DNA from: an uncultured beta proteobacterium
GTDB lineage: Bacteria; Pseudomonadota; Gammaproteobacteria; Burkholderiales; Burkholderiaceae_E
Direction of reading: 5' to 3'
NCBI GenBank assembly: GCA_903934295.1
Contig: CAIZNI010000047.1
Coordinates: 160,961-224,960 of the forward strand
DNA length: 64,000 bases
Part shown: positions 16,464 through 26,442 of the stretch, in pieces
Layout of the letters: every line of letters starts with the position of its first letter
Position numbering within the stretch: position 1 is the stretch's first letter
The notes under the pieces: generated by a model
Database searches by the model: none
Told to the model about the DNA's origin: nothing
Seen by the model: the letters and a program-made list of their open reading frames with translations, nothing else
Made by a program: the position numbers and the translations under genes

Positions 16464-17908
16464 AGGTCCTGTTCGTCCACCCGAACTGTCCGGGGCAGTT
16501 CAAGCACCTGGCACCGCGGCTGGCCGCCCTGCCCGGCCATCAGGTGATGTTCATCACCCGATCCGGCAAGCCGAAACCGGCCGGGGTCACCACCCTCGAA
16601 TACACCCCGGCGCGCGCACCCGGCAGCGGCACGCACGCCTACCTTCGACTGATGGAGGCAGGCGTGCTGAACGGGCAAGCGGTGGCGCGCGTGGCCGTGC
16701 GACTGCGCGACCAGGGGTTCCGGCCCGACGTGATCGTGGCGCACATGGGCTGGGGCGAGGCGCTGTACCTGAAGACCGTGTGGCCCGGGGTCCGCCTGCT
16801 GGGCTATTTCGAGTGGTACTACCGCACGCAGGGATGCGACGTCGACTTCGACCACACCCCGTCGATGGACGACATCAGCCGCATCGGCACCCGCAACGGG
16901 CTGCACCTGCTCAACCTGGAGACAGCCGACTGGGGGCTGACCCCGACGCGCTGGCAGTTGCACCAGCACCCCGCCGCCTTTCGGCGCAAGCTCTCGGTGA
17001 TTCATGACGGCATCGACACCGACCGGCTGCGGCCCGACCCGCAGGCTCGCCTGTCACTGCCCTCGGGGCTCGAACTCAAGGCAGGCGACGAGGTCGTCAC
17101 CTACGTCGCACGCAACCTCGAGCCCTATCGCGGATTCATCCCGTTCATGCGGGCGGCGGCCCTGATACAGGCCCGACGCCCGCGCGCTCAGATCGTGGTG
17201 GTCGGAGCCGATGGCACGAGCTATGGACGCGCGCCTGCCAATGGCCAGACCTACCGCCAGCAGATGCTGGGCGAACTCGGCGAACGGCTGGACCCGACGC
17301 GGATCCATTTCCTGGGCCGCATCGGCTATGACGACTTTTGCCGCGTGCTCCAGGTATCGGCGGCGCATGTGTACCTCACCTACCCGTTCGTGCTGTCATG
17401 GTCGATGCTCGAAGCGATGGCCTGCGGCTGCCTGGTGATCGGCTCACGCACGCCGCCCGTTCAGGAGGTGATCCAGGATTCCCGCAACGGACTGCTGGTG
17501 GACTTCTTCTCAGCGCCCGCAATCGCCGCGCGCGTGGATGAGGCACTCGATCATCCGAGCGCGATGGCGCCGCTGCGAGAGGCTGCCCGCCAGACCGTGC
17601 TCGATCGCTATTCGCTGATGCAGTGCCTGCAGCAACAGATCCAGCTGATCTCGGCGGTGGCCCGCGGCGACACGCGCGGGCTGGCCACCCGGCAGGCCGT
17701 TCAGCAGACCGGCGCGCTGCGCCGGCGGCGCGCGATGCCCAGTCCGGCCATGCCGATGCCCAGCAAGGCCAGCGAGTCGGCCACCGGAATCACCGACAGG
17801 TTGTCCACGCCCACGGCAGAGTCACCCGTGCCGTTGAATTCCACCAGACTGAAAGTCAGCGAGACCGGACCGGCGCTGGCGAGCGAAAAATCCACCGGCG
17901 CACTGTAG
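16460..17908 (+). CDS. Glycosyltransferase (GT4-like) coupled to the type I secretion operon
   Basis: 482 residues. The GT-B pattern is clear: N-terminal 'MKVLFVHPNCPGQFKHLAPRL', an inter-domain region, then a C-terminal donor-binding domain with 'YVARNLEPYRGF', 'IHFLGRIGYDDF', 'LSWSMLEAMACGC' and 'VIGSRTPPVQEVI'. Its start overlaps the adaptor stop, implying a role tied to the RTX/secretion system, perhaps glycosylating the exported protein or making a glycan anchor. The conserved domain ends near residue 410; the remaining 70 residues are low-complexity and encoded antisense to the convergent PEP-CTERM-like gene, so the natural stop may have been lost. Confidence 0.87.
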   Translation: MKVLFVHPNCPGQFKHLAPRLAALPGHQVMFITRSGKPKPAGVTTLEYTPARAPGSGTHAYLRLMEAGVLNGQAVARVAVRLRDQGFRPDVIVAHMGWGEALYLKTVWPGVRLLGYFEWYYRTQGCDVDFDHTPSMDDISRIGTRNGLHLLNLETADWGLTPTRWQLHQHPAAFRRKLSVIHDGIDTDRLRPDPQARLSLPSGLELKAGDEVVTYVARNLEPYRGFIPFMRAAALIQARRPRAQIVVVGADGTSYGRAPANGQTYRQQMLGELGERLDPTRIHFLGRIGYDDFCRVLQVSAAHVYLTYPFVLSWSMLEAMACGCLVIGSRTPPVQEVIQDSRNGLLVDFFSAPAIAARVDEALDHPSAMAPLREAARQTVLDRYSLMQCLQQQIQLISAVARGDTRGLATRQAVQQTGALRRRRAMPSPAMPMPSKASESATGITDRLSTPTAESPVPLNSTRLKVSETGPALASEKSTGAL

Positions 17909-18432
17909 AGACCGCGTCGGCTGCCTTCGTTGCGCGCGCCATCGTCAAACCGCAGCAGCTCGACCAGTACGCCGTTCCCGTTGACCAGCTGAACATAGAA
18001 GTCATCGGGGCTGCGTGCGCCCGTCGTGCCCGGCGCCAGGCTGGTGTCAAACACATAGTTGAACGCGATCCCGACCCGGTGCGCCCCGGCGGTGAACTGA
18101 CCCAGCGAAAAACTGGCCCGCGACAACTGGCCCAAAGCCGTGCCGATCGGACCGGTCGCACCATCGGCGATCGGATTGGCCAGATCACTGGCGGCATCGC
18201 CGATGACCAGGAACTGGCCGGTGAGCCCGGCGTAGCTGTCGAACCCGGTGTTGACCGCGGTGCGCAGAATGTCGGCGGCGGGCCGGATATTCACCGTGCC
18301 CGTCGAGGTGTAAGCCGCCGAACCGTCGTCGAAATCCTCATTGAGGAGATACCCGGCACTGACGCCGGACGCCCCCATCAGCAGGCCGGACCCGATCAGC
18401 ACCGATGCCATGCCAAACCCGTTGGTTCCCAT
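17701..18432 (-). CDS. PEP-CTERM-like exported protein
   Basis: 243 residues. A signal peptide (about 1-26, ending 'GVSA') precedes a beta-rich domain that resembles jelly-roll PEP-CTERM ectodomains ('LLNEDFDDG...', 'VSLTFSLVEFNGTGDSAVGVDNLSV'). The C-terminus 'PVADSLALLGIGMAGLGIARRRR' has the hydrophobic helix and Arg cluster of the sorting signal, though the Pro-Glu-Pro motif reads Pro-Val-Ala. Such proteins are cleaved by exosortase and linked to exopolysaccharide. Its 3' end is overlapped by 208 bases of the convergent glycosyltransferase frame. A GGAAG box precedes ATG 18432. No sigma-54 element was found upstream. Confidence 0.78.
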   Translation of the reverse strand: MGTNGFGMASVLIGSGLLMGASGVSAGYLLNEDFDDGSAAYTSTGTVNIRPAADILRTAVNTGFDSYAGLTGQFLVIGDAASDLANPIADGATGPIGTALGQLSRASFSLGQFTAGAHRVGIAFNYVFDTSLAPGTTGARSPDDFYVQLVNGNGVLVELLRFDDGARNEGSRRGLYSAPVDFSLASAGPVSLTFSLVEFNGTGDSAVGVDNLSVIPVADSLALLGIGMAGLGIARRRRSAPVC

Positions 18433-18703
18433 GTTGCCGCTTCCTTGTTGTTGGTTGGTCGAGCCGTCCTCCAGCGGATAAGGCCAGCGAGCGCCGACGC
18501 GGCTCGCTGGGACATCGACAGGGAAAAGCGGCTGATTCGACTATCCGGGCAGACGCGACACCCGGATTGACCGAAATCAACAGGCGATCGGATTGTCGGG
18601 CGGCAGAGTCTGGGCTGTGCCAGGCGTTGCGCCCGCCGGGCTTCGAGTAACATCCTCGCCGGTCAACCGTGCCCGCCATCGGGTCCCATCAAAGGAGAAG
18701 TCC

Positions 18704-19084
18704 GTGTTCAGTCATGTGATGCTTGGCGTCAACGATCTCGAGGTTTCCAGGAAGTTCTACGACGCGCTGCTCGGCACGCTGGGCATCGGCCCGGGCGTGG
18801 CCAACCGGAACCGCTATTTCTATCGCAGCCCGACCGGCAACTTCGCGATCTCCACGCCGATCGACGGCAAGCCCGCCACGCACGGCAATGGCAGTACCCT
18901 CGGCTTCGCCATCTCCTCGCCGGAGCAGGCCAACGCCTTCCACGCGGCCGGCGTCGCCAATGGCGGCACGACCTGCGAGGATCCCCCCGGATTCCGTGAA
19001 GGCCCCGCCGGCGCGCTGTACCTGGTCTACCTGCGCGACCCCGACGGCAACAAGATCTGCGGGCTGCACCGCCCCGCGAAGTAA
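18704..19084 (+). CDS. VOC-family (glyoxalase/bleomycin-resistance fold) protein
   Basis: 126 residues with a single vicinal-oxygen-chelate module pair: 'MFSHVMLGVNDLEVSRKFYDALLGTLG' at the N-terminus and 'LYLVYLRDPDGNKICGLHRP' at the C-terminus. Such proteins bind a divalent metal and act on small electrophiles or aromatics; specificity is unknown. The GTG at 18704 follows an excellent AAAGGAGA ribosome-binding site and begins exactly at the family N-terminus. Confidence 0.88.
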   Translation: MFSHVMLGVNDLEVSRKFYDALLGTLGIGPGVANRNRYFYRSPTGNFAISTPIDGKPATHGNGSTLGFAISSPEQANAFHAAGVANGGTTCEDPPGFREGPAGALYLVYLRDPDGNKICGLHRPAK

Positions 19085-19139
19085 GGCGACGCCGACCGGC
19101 GATCCTCCGCGTTCCCCAACGACACGAAACGACGGACGA

Positions 19140-19868
19140 TCAGCCGGCCGGATTGCCCGGGTGCGCCACGACACGCTCGCCGGCCACCAGATAGAGCGCC
19201 TCGCCGGCCCTGGCCTGCACCAGGGCACCGCCGGTGAATTCGCCGAAGGCCGGCAGCACCAGCACCCCATCGGCGCGGGCGTGAAAGCACGGCAGGCGCA
19301 CCGCATCGAAGCCGCGGCCCAGACGGGTCACCGGATGCAGATGCCCCGCCAGCGCCGACGAACCCGCCGGCCTGGACACGGCCGGGTCGTGGCACAGGGC
19401 CAGGCCCGCGTGCAGCCACGGTTCGCCCACTACCGGAATGCCGAGGGCGGCTGGGGGATCGCCGGCGTGGTCATCGTGATTGCCGCGCACCAGGGTGATG
19501 GCCAGACCCGCATGGCGCGCGCGCCACGTCTGCAGGGCCTGCAGGGTCGCCGGCGCGCGGCCGCTGGCGGCGTGCAGGAAGTCACCCAGAAAGACCAGCT
19601 CGCGCACGCCCGGCAGGCGGGCCAGCAGGGCATCGAGCCGCGCCAGGTTGGCCTGGGTGGTGCCCCGCGGCACGGGCACGCCCAGGCGGCGGAAACTGGC
19701 CGCCTTGCCGAACTGGACATCGGCCACCAGGAGCAGGCCGGCGTCGGCCAGCCAGGCAGCGCGTTCGGGCAGCAGCCACAGGAAGCGCCCATCGGGCAGC
19801 GGGTGCCGGGCATCGCCGCTGGCCGGGGAGTCGGCGGGCATGCCGGGAGGCGAGGTTGGGGAAGGCAC
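19140..19868 (-). CDS. pdeM: PdeM-like metallophosphoesterase (ligase-associated DNA repair)
   Basis: 242 residues of the calcineurin-like phosphoesterase fold. Metal-binding motifs are visible in order: 'VADVQFGKAASFR' (D-x-[HQ]), 'FLGDFLHA' (GD), 'VRGNHDDH' (GNH[DE]) and 'AGHLHP' (GHxH). The 'LLVADVQFGKAASFRRLGVPVPRGTT' block is characteristic of the ligase-associated endonuclease PdeM, which usually accompanies an Lhr-type helicase, an ATP-dependent ligase and an MBL exonuclease. Here only the helicase (upstream, same strand, 49-base gap) is present. The start may be GTG 19868 or ATG 19841; neither has a strong ribosome-binding site. Confidence 0.85.
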   Translation of the reverse strand: MPSPTSPPGMPADSPASGDARHPLPDGRFLWLLPERAAWLADAGLLLVADVQFGKAASFRRLGVPVPRGTTQANLARLDALLARLPGVRELVFLGDFLHAASGRAPATLQALQTWRARHAGLAITLVRGNHDDHAGDPPAALGIPVVGEPWLHAGLALCHDPAVSRPAGSSALAGHLHPVTRLGRGFDAVRLPCFHARADGVLVLPAFGEFTGGALVQARAGEALYLVAGERVVAHPGNPAG

Positions 19869-19917
19869 AGCTGGCGGCGATCAAGCGGGTGGGGGCGGGC
19901 GAGTCGTGGGGGGCTCG

Positions 19918-22667
19918 TCAACCACGCTTGCGGGAGGGCTTGCGTGAGCGCTTGCCGGCGGGCGTGAGCGAGGGCTGCACCGCCGCCTCCATCTGCGCCA
20001 GCAAGCGCTGCACGCGCTGGTTGAGCTGCTCGGTGGTGACGCGTTCGCGCAGGCGCTCGACCATCAGCGGAAACGCGAAGGGCGTTAGGCGCTGGGGCCG
20101 CGTCAGGGTGATCTGGCCGGCCACCGCCATGCGCGCCAGGCAGCCCTGCAGCCGCTCCACATCCAGTTCCTGCGCCAGCGTCTCGACCTCGGCCTGCGCC
20201 AGCAGCAGGTTCTCCGGATCGTGCTGGCGAAAGACGTCGAAAAAGAGCCTGGCCGAGGCTTGCAGCTGGCGCGCGCTGCGACTGGCGCCCGGGTAGCCGG
20301 TGAAGATCAGGCCGGCCACGCGGGCGATCTCGCGAAACCGCCGCAGCGACAGCTCGGTGGCGTTGAGCGCCTGCCGGATGTCGGGCACCAGTTGCTCCTG
20401 GCTCAGCAGGCCCTGCGCCCACGAGCCCGGGCCCTGCGGCGCCAGCAACGCCGGCCAGTCGAAGGCCTGCCGCGAGAGCAGCTCGAAACCGTAGTCGTTC
20501 ATCGCCAGGCTGAAGGTGCCGGGCTGCTCGCGCGCGGCGCGCCAGGCGAGCAAGGCACCCAGACCGATGTGCACCATGCGCCCGGCCAGCGGATAGCAAA
20601 ACAGGTGATGGCCTTCGTCGGTGTCGATCATCTCGAACACGATGCGCCCGGCGCAGGGCAGCGCCGAGCGCTCGGCCTGCAGCGCCAGCAGCGGCGCCAG
20701 CGCGCGCAGCTCGGGCTCGGGATGGCCGGCCAGCCGCGCCAGACCGGCCGGATCGGCGCAGCCCAGCAGGGCATCGGCTTCGTCGAGCAGCGCCAGCGCG
20801 GTGTCGGCCAATTCGCTGCTCAGCGGCATCTTGCCCCCCTGCCACACCGGCACCGCGCCCTGGTTGCCCGGCGCCCGGGTGACGAAGGCGGTCAGGTCGC
20901 GCACCCGCACCAGCTGCAGCACCCGGCCGCTGAAAATGAAGCAGTCGCCCTCGCGAAGACTGGCGATGAAGTTCTCCTCGATGCTGCCGATGCGCCCGCC
21001 ATTGACCCATTGCACATTCATCGAGGCATCCGACACGATGGTGCCGATGCTCATGCGGTGCCGGCGTGCCACCGTCGGATTCGCGACCCGGCAGAGGCCG
21101 GCCTCGTCTTGCACGATGCGGTGGTGTTCCGGGTAAGCCGACAGCGATTCGCCGCCGTGCAGGGTCAGCCCCAGGCACCAGTCGAAGGTGTCGCGGTCCA
21201 GGTCGCGGTAAGGCCATGCGCTCCTCACCTCGTCGAACAGCGCGTCGGGCGCGAAGCCCGGGCCCACCGCCACCGTCAGCAGGTGCTGCACCAGCACGTC
21301 CAGCGGCCAGGTCGGCGGCTCGCGGCGCTCGATGCGCCCGGCGGCTGCGGCACGGCGCGCGGCGGCCGCCTCCAGCAGCTCCAGCGCATGGCTGGGCACG
21401 ACGGTGATGCGCGAGGGCCGCCCGGGCGAATGGCCCGAACGACCAGCACGCTGCAGCAGCCGGGCCACGCCCTTGGGCGAGCCGATCTGCAGCACCCGCT
21501 CGACCGGCAGGAAGTCCACGCCCAGGTCCAGGCTCGAGGTGCAGACGACCGCCTTGAGCTGCCCCGCCTTCAGCCCGGCCTCGACCCACTGCCGCACCGA
21601 AGGGTCCAGCGAACCGTGATGCAGCGCGATCAGCCCGGCCCAGTCGGGGCGCGCCTGCAGCAGGGCCTGATACCAGAGCTCGGCCTGCGAGCGGGTGTTG
21701 GTGAACACCAGACTCGCGGCGCTGCCCTCGAGCTCGGCCACCACTTCGTCGAGCAGGCGCAAGCCCAGATGCCCGGCCCAGGGAAAGCGCTCCATCGTGG
21801 CGGGAATGAGGCTGTCCACCGTGAGCGCCTTGGGCAGGGCGCCGCGCACGATCACACCGCCCTCCCCGGCCAGCGCGGCGCAGGCCTGCTCCAGGTTGCC
21901 CAGCGTCGCCGACAGGCCCCAGGCGCGCAGCCGCGGGTTCCAGCGGCGCAGCCGTGCCAGCGCCAGCAGCACCTGCGTGCCGCGCTTGTTGCCCAGCAGT
22001 TCGTGCCATTCATCGACGATGAGCACCTGCACATCGCCCAGCACCGTCGCGCTGTCGGCCAGCGCCAGCATCAGGCTCAGGCTCTCGGGCGTGGTCACCA
22101 GGGCCGGCGGCCAGGCCTTGCGCTGGCGCGCCTTGTCGGCCGCCGACGTGTCGCCGCGATGCCGTCGGCCGCCGCCTGCAACGCCAGGGTGGTGTCGGCC
22201 GCCAGCGCGCGCATCGGCGTGATCCACAGCACCCGCGGTCCGCCGCCGGGTGACGCGGGTTCGGCGCGACAGACCGCCAGCGCGCCGAACCAGGCCGCCA
22301 GCGTCTTGCCCGCGCCGGTGGTGGCGTGCAGCAGGCCGCTGCGCCCGGCCGCCAGATGGGACCAGACCGCCCGCTGAAAGTCGAAGACCGGCCAGCCCCG
22401 GGCGGCGAACCAGCCGTCGGCGTCGCTGGCGATGGCGTTGGCCTTGGGATTGGCGCTGGCCGTGGGATTGGCGCTGCGCCGGGCACGGGTTCGCGCGGCG
22501 GGCCGGGGCGCACCCGCGGGCGGGCCAGGCGAATCCCCGGTGGCTAGCGTCAAAGAACCGTCTTCAGCCGCGATCGCCTGTCGCTGCGCCCGCGCCCTGG
22601 CCCGGCGCAGTGCGGCGAGCTGGGTCCCGACGTTGGGACCCGGCGGCAGCCGGCCGTCCTCGCTCAC
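19918..22667 (-). pseudogene. Lhr-type ligase-associated DEXH helicase, frameshifted by an internal deletion
   Basis: The N-terminal frame (start ATG 22667) carries an Ala/Arg/Pro-rich leader, Walker A 'TTGAGKTLAAW' and 'LWITPMRALAADTTLALQAAADGI'. At the 22155/22156 junction the reading frame jumps: the continuation (GDTSAADKARQ, 'LVTTPESLSLML', DEWH box 'VDEWHELLGNKRG', 'GLSATLGN', helicase C and Lhr C-terminal domains) is in another frame. Family members have about ten residues (a P-W-x-V-G-x-R-T-like stretch) at this point, so a deletion of roughly 28-31 bases is inferred. Everything downstream is intact to the stop at 19918, which suggests either a very recent mutation or a sequencing/assembly error. 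Confidence 0.8.
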
Positions 22668-22674
22668 CGAGCGC

Positions 22675-23646
22675 TCACTCCGCCTTGATGTTGCGCTCCC
22701 GGATCAGGCGGGTCCAGCGCAGCTCTTCCTTGCCCAGATAGTCCTTGAACTCGGCCTGGGTCGACGCGCGGATCTCCACGCCCTGGGGCTTGAAGCGCTC
22801 GATCATCTCCGGGTCGGCCGCGACCCGCGCGATCGCCTTTTCCAGCTTGTCGACGATCGGCCGCGGCGTCCCGGCGGGCACCACCATGCCCTGCCAGAAC
22901 ACCACCACGAAGTCCTTCATGCCGGTGGCTTCGACCACCGTCGGGATCTCGGGAAAGGCCGGCGAACGCTCGGCACTGGTGATCGCGATGGCGCGCGTCT
23001 TGCCGGAGAGGAGCAGCGGCCGCGCCTCGAGCGCCGCCGAGAACATCATCTGCGCCTGACCACCGGCCACATCCTGACCCGCCTGCGCGCCGCCCTTGTA
23101 GGGGACGTGCGTGATGTCCAGGCCGGCCTGCTGCTTGAGCATTTCGCCGATCAGGTGGTTGGTCGCGCCGATCCCCGAACTGGCCATGTTGAACTTGCCG
23201 GGGTTGGCCTTCGAATGCGCGATCAGCTCGCTCAGGTTGCGGGCCGGGAAGGCCGAATTCACATGCAGGATGAAGGGCGTGAACGACATCAGCGACACGA
23301 GATCGAAGCTCTTGTGCGGGTCGTATTGCACCTGCCCGGTCAGGGTCGGGTTGATCACCAGCGAGGTCGCGGCCGCATAGATCGTGTAGCCGTCGGCGGG
23401 CGCCTTGGCGACGTGATTGGAGGCGACAGTGGTGCCGGCGCCAGCGCGGTTGTCGACCAGCACCGGCTTGCCCAGTTCCAGCGCCAGCTTGCCCGCGTAG
23501 GCGCGCGCCACCGCGTCATTCACGCCACCGGGCGGATAGGGCACGACCAGGGTGATCGGCCTGGCCGGCCAGTCGGTCTGCGCCGGTGCGGCCAGCGGCA
23601 GGAGCAGCGCGGCGAGGCCTGCCGCGAGGAATGTCGAACGCTTCAT
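22675..23646 (-). CDS. Tripartite tricarboxylate transporter substrate-binding protein (Bug/TctC family)
   Basis: 323 residues. A signal peptide (about 1-22, 'APAQ') is followed by the Bug fold: 'WPARPITLVVPYPPGGVNDAVAR' binds the carboxylate, then 'VLVDNRAGAGTTVASNHVAKAPADGYT' and 'VPYKGGAQAGQDVAGGQ'. Bug proteins are solute receptors greatly expanded in Burkholderiales, often without adjacent TctA/TctB membrane subunits, as here. The ligand is probably a small carboxylic acid. Its 3' end lies 7 bases from the helicase start on the same strand, and its 5' end is divergent from the peptide ABC operon. Confidence 0.93.
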   Translation of the reverse strand: MKRSTFLAAGLAALLLPLAAPAQTDWPARPITLVVPYPPGGVNDAVARAYAGKLALELGKPVLVDNRAGAGTTVASNHVAKAPADGYTIYAAATSLVINPTLTGQVQYDPHKSFDLVSLMSFTPFILHVNSAFPARNLSELIAHSKANPGKFNMASSGIGATNHLIGEMLKQQAGLDITHVPYKGGAQAGQDVAGGQAQMMFSAALEARPLLLSGKTRAIAITSAERSPAFPEIPTVVEATGMKDFVVVFWQGMVVPAGTPRPIVDKLEKAIARVAADPEMIERFKPQGVEIRASTQAEFKDYLGKEELRWTRLIRERNIKAE

Positions 23647-23785
23647 GGGGTTGTCTCCAAAGGCGAAAAGGGTTCTGCGACCCAGGCCGGCAGTATGGCG
23701 TCGTTCGGCGCCGATGGCATGGATGTGTCATGACGCTGACGCTTCGGGACCGCAGGCTTCGCTCCTCTTCAACCGGGAGCAGTCG

Positions 23786-25453
23786 ATGTCGAAATGGTCA
23801 GGCAGGTCGGGCGCATGGGCGCTGGCGGGCATTCTTGCGGGCGGGCTTGCATCGGCGGCCACCGCGCAGACCGACGAGCGACCCGTGCTGCGGGTCGCGG
23901 TCCAGCAGGTGTCGAACACCGGAACGCTGACCCCGTTGCGCGAGCAGAGCAACGTCGGCGCGCGCAGCTTCCCGATGATCTATGCCGGGCTCATCGAACT
24001 CGACCGCCAGGGCGATCTCGGGCTCAAGCCCGCACTGGCGACCGCCTGGAAGCGGATCGACGAGCGCACGGTGGAGCTGACCCTTCGCAAGGGCGCCCGC
24101 TTCCACAACGGCGACGAGGTGACCGCCGAGGACGTGGCCTTCACGTTTGGGCCGCAATACATGTTCGCGGCGACCCGGCCGGTCGGCGTGGGCGGCAAGG
24201 CGATCACCATCAAGACCGATGTATCGACGACGCCCGGCGCACCGGTGGCCAAGGGTGCTCCGCTCGCCTTGCCGCTCGAGGTGCCGGCGATCGCGCGCCG
24301 CCTGTGGCCCTCGCTCGAGGAAGTACGGGTCATCAACCGCTACACCGTGCGCTTCATCAATGCGGTTCCGGATGTGACGCTCGAGGGACGCATCGCGCGA
24401 TCGGGCTCCGAAATCATCTCGAAACGCGCCTTTCTCGCCGCGAAGGACTGGATGTCGTGGGCGCGAAATCCGGTCGCAGCGGGCCCGTACAAGGTTCGTG
24501 AGTTCCGCCCCGACAACCTGCTGGTGCTGACGGCCCATGACGGGTACTACGGTGGCCGCCCCCCGGTTCGAGAAGTGCGCTATCACGTGGTTCCCGAAGT
24601 GTCCGGGCGCGTCAACGGCATGCTCAGCGGCGAGTACGACTTCGTGAGCGACGTGCCACCCGACCAGATCCGGACGATCGAGGCGAATCCGAAGTTCGAG
24701 GTGGTGGGCGGTCCGGTCCTGAATCACCGCCTGATCGTGTTCGACAAGAACCACCCGCAACTGGCCGATCCGCGGATCCGGCTCGCGATGGCGCATGCGA
24801 TCGACCGCGAAGCCATCACCCGATCGCTCTGGGCGAACCGCACCACCGTACCGGCCGGGCTGCAGTGGGAATACTACGGGCCGATGTATCAGAAGGACTG
24901 GACCGTTCCCCGCTATGACCCGAAGCTGGCGATGCAGCTGATCAAGGACGCCGGCTACAAGGGCGAGCCGATCCCGTTCCGCGTGCTGAACAACTACTAC
25001 ACGAACCAGGTGCAGACCGCGCAGATCCTGGCCGAGATGTGGCGTGCGGTCGGACTGAAGATCGACCTGCAGATGAAGGAGAACTGGCAGCAGATTTTCG
25101 ATCGCAGCGCGCCGCGCGGCATTCGCGACTGGTCGAACTCGGCACCGTTCAATGATCCGGTGAGCTCGATCGTGAACCAGCACGGCCCGAACGGACAGCA
25201 GCAGCAGATGGGCGAATGGGTCAACAGCGAGTTCAATACGCTGTCGGGACTGCTGGAGACCTCCACCGACATGGGCAATCGCGGCCGGGCGTTTCGCCGC
25301 ATGCTGGAAATCGCCGAGCGCGAAGACCCCGCGTATACCGTCCTGCATCGCAACGTGGTGTTCTACGGCAAGCGCAAGGACATCGCCTGGAAATGGTCGC
25401 CGACCTTTGCGATGGACTTCACCGCGGCGAACCTGCGCATGCCGGCGAAATGA
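23786..25453 (+). CDS. Dipeptide-type ABC transporter substrate-binding protein (SBP family 5)
   Basis: 555 residues. A signal peptide (about 1-27, 'ASAATAQ') precedes a DppA/OppA-like receptor with '[13 protein letters not shown]' and the signature '[22 protein letters not shown]'. Binding proteins of this family recognise peptides but also nickel, opines, glutathione and sugars. It opens a five-gene import operon (receptor, two ATPases, two permeases) that ends with a phosphonate monoester hydrolase, so a phospho- or sulfo-ester ligand is possible. ATG 23786 has a GGGAG box; its stop overlaps the next ATG (ATGA). Confidence 0.92.
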   Translation: MSKWSGRSGAWALAGILAGGLASAATAQTDERPVLRVAVQQVSNTGTLTPLREQSNVGARSFPMIYAGLIELDRQGDLGLKPALATAWKRIDERTVELTLRKGARFHNGDEVTAEDVAFTFGPQYMFAATRPVGVGGKAITIKTDVSTTPGAPVAKGAPLALPLEVPAIARRLWPSLEEVRVINRYTVRFINAVPDVTLEGRIARSGSEIISKRAFLAAKDWMSWARNPVAAGPYKVREFRPDNLLVLTAHDGYYGGRPPVREVRYHVVPEVSGRVNGMLSGEYDFVSDVPPDQIRTIEANPKFEVVGGPVLNHRLIVFDKNHPQLADPRIRLAMAHAIDREAITRSLWANRTTVPAGLQWEYYGPMYQKDWTVPRYDPKLAMQLIKDAGYKGEPIPFRVLNNYYTNQVQTAQILAEMWRAVGLKIDLQMKENWQQIFDRSAPRGIRDWSNSAPFNDPVSSIVNQHGPNGQQQQMGEWVNSEFNTLSGLLETSTDMGNRGRAFRRMLEIAEREDPAYTVLHRNVVFYGKRKDIAWKWSPTFAMDFTAANLRMPAK

Positions 25454-26442
25454 ACCAGGCACTGCCGGCGCCCGCGCGGCCCGCCCCACTGATCTCGATC
25501 CGCGCATTGCGGGTCGGATTCGAGGATGAGGCCGGCGTGCTGCCGGTCGTCCATGGCATCGACCTGGACATCGCGCGCGGTGAGGCGATCGGCATCGTCG
25601 GCGAGTCGGGCTGCGGCAAGAGCGTGACCTGGCTCGCGGTGCTGGGCCTGCTCGGCGCGCGTGCCCGGGTGAGCGGCGACGTGATCCTGGATGGCGAACC
25701 CATTCACGGCCTGCATGGCGACTCGCTGGCGCGCGTGCGCGGCAAGCGGATCGCGATGATCTTCCAGGACCCCGCTTCGTCACTGAACCCGGTCCACCGC
25801 ATCGGGCGGCAACTGTGCGAGGCACTCGAACTGCACCGCGGCCTGCGCGGCGACGCCGCCCGTGCGCAGGCGCTGCGCCTGCTCGATCGCGTCGGCATGC
25901 CCGATCCCCGGCAGCGGCTGAACGCGTATCCGCACGAGTTGTCCGGCGGCATGAATCAGCGCGTGATGATCGCGATGGCGCTGGCCGGCGAACCCGACCT
26001 GCTGGTGGCCGACGAGCCGACGACCGCGCTCGACGCCACCATTCAGGCGCAGATCCTGTCGCTGCTCGATGAAATCCGGCGCGACAGCGGCATGGCACTG
26101 GCCCTGATCTCCCACGATCTGGGCGTGATCGCCGAAGTCTGCGACCGGGTGGCGGTGATGTATGCCGGCCGCATCGTGGAGTCGGCGCAAGGGGGCCGGC
26201 TGTTCGAGAAGCCTGCGCATCCCTACACCCGCGGCCTGCTCGCCGCGCTGCCCGACCTGACCCGAGCGGCGGCCCGCCTGGAAGCGATTCCGGGCGGTGT
26301 GCCGGCCCCCGGCTCCCTCGGCGCGGGGTGTTCGTTCCGCGACCGCTGCAGCCTGGCGGTCGAGGCCTGCGGTCACGAGACGCCGGCCAGCATCGAGGTC
26401 GGCGCCGGTCAGTTCGTCGCCTGTCTGAGGGCGCATCGGTGA
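25450..26442 (+). CDS. Dipeptide-type ABC transporter ATPase (DppD-like)
   Basis: 330 residues. Walker A 'GESGCGKSV', Q-loop '[12 protein letters not shown]', signature '[15 protein letters not shown]' and Walker B '[12 protein letters not shown]' are all present. The C-terminal oligopeptide-family extension ('[15 protein letters not shown]') has the Cys cluster associated with an Fe-S site in DppD/OppD proteins. It overlaps the binding-protein gene by four bases, and its stop overlaps the next start. Confidence 0.94.
   Translation: MNQALPAPARPAPLISIRALRVGFEDEAGVLPVVHGIDLDIARGEAIGIVGESGCGKSVTWLAVLGLLGARARVSGDVILDGEPIHGLHGDSLARVRGKRIAMIFQDPASSLNPVHRIGRQLCEALELHRGLRGDAARAQALRLLDRVGMPDPRQRLNAYPHELSGGMNQRVMIAMALAGEPDLLVADEPTTALDATIQAQILSLLDEIRRDSGMALALISHDLGVIAEVCDRVAVMYAGRIVESAQGGRLFEKPAHPYTRGLLAALPDLTRAAARLEAIPGGVPAPGSLGAGCSFRDRCSLAVEACGHETPASIEVGAGQFVACLRAHR

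Noticed and set aside
18433..18660. Sigma-54 promoter for the second PEP-CTERM-like gene
   Set aside because: Scanned the minus strand for GG-N10-GC elements; the two spacing matches lack the flanking consensus bases.
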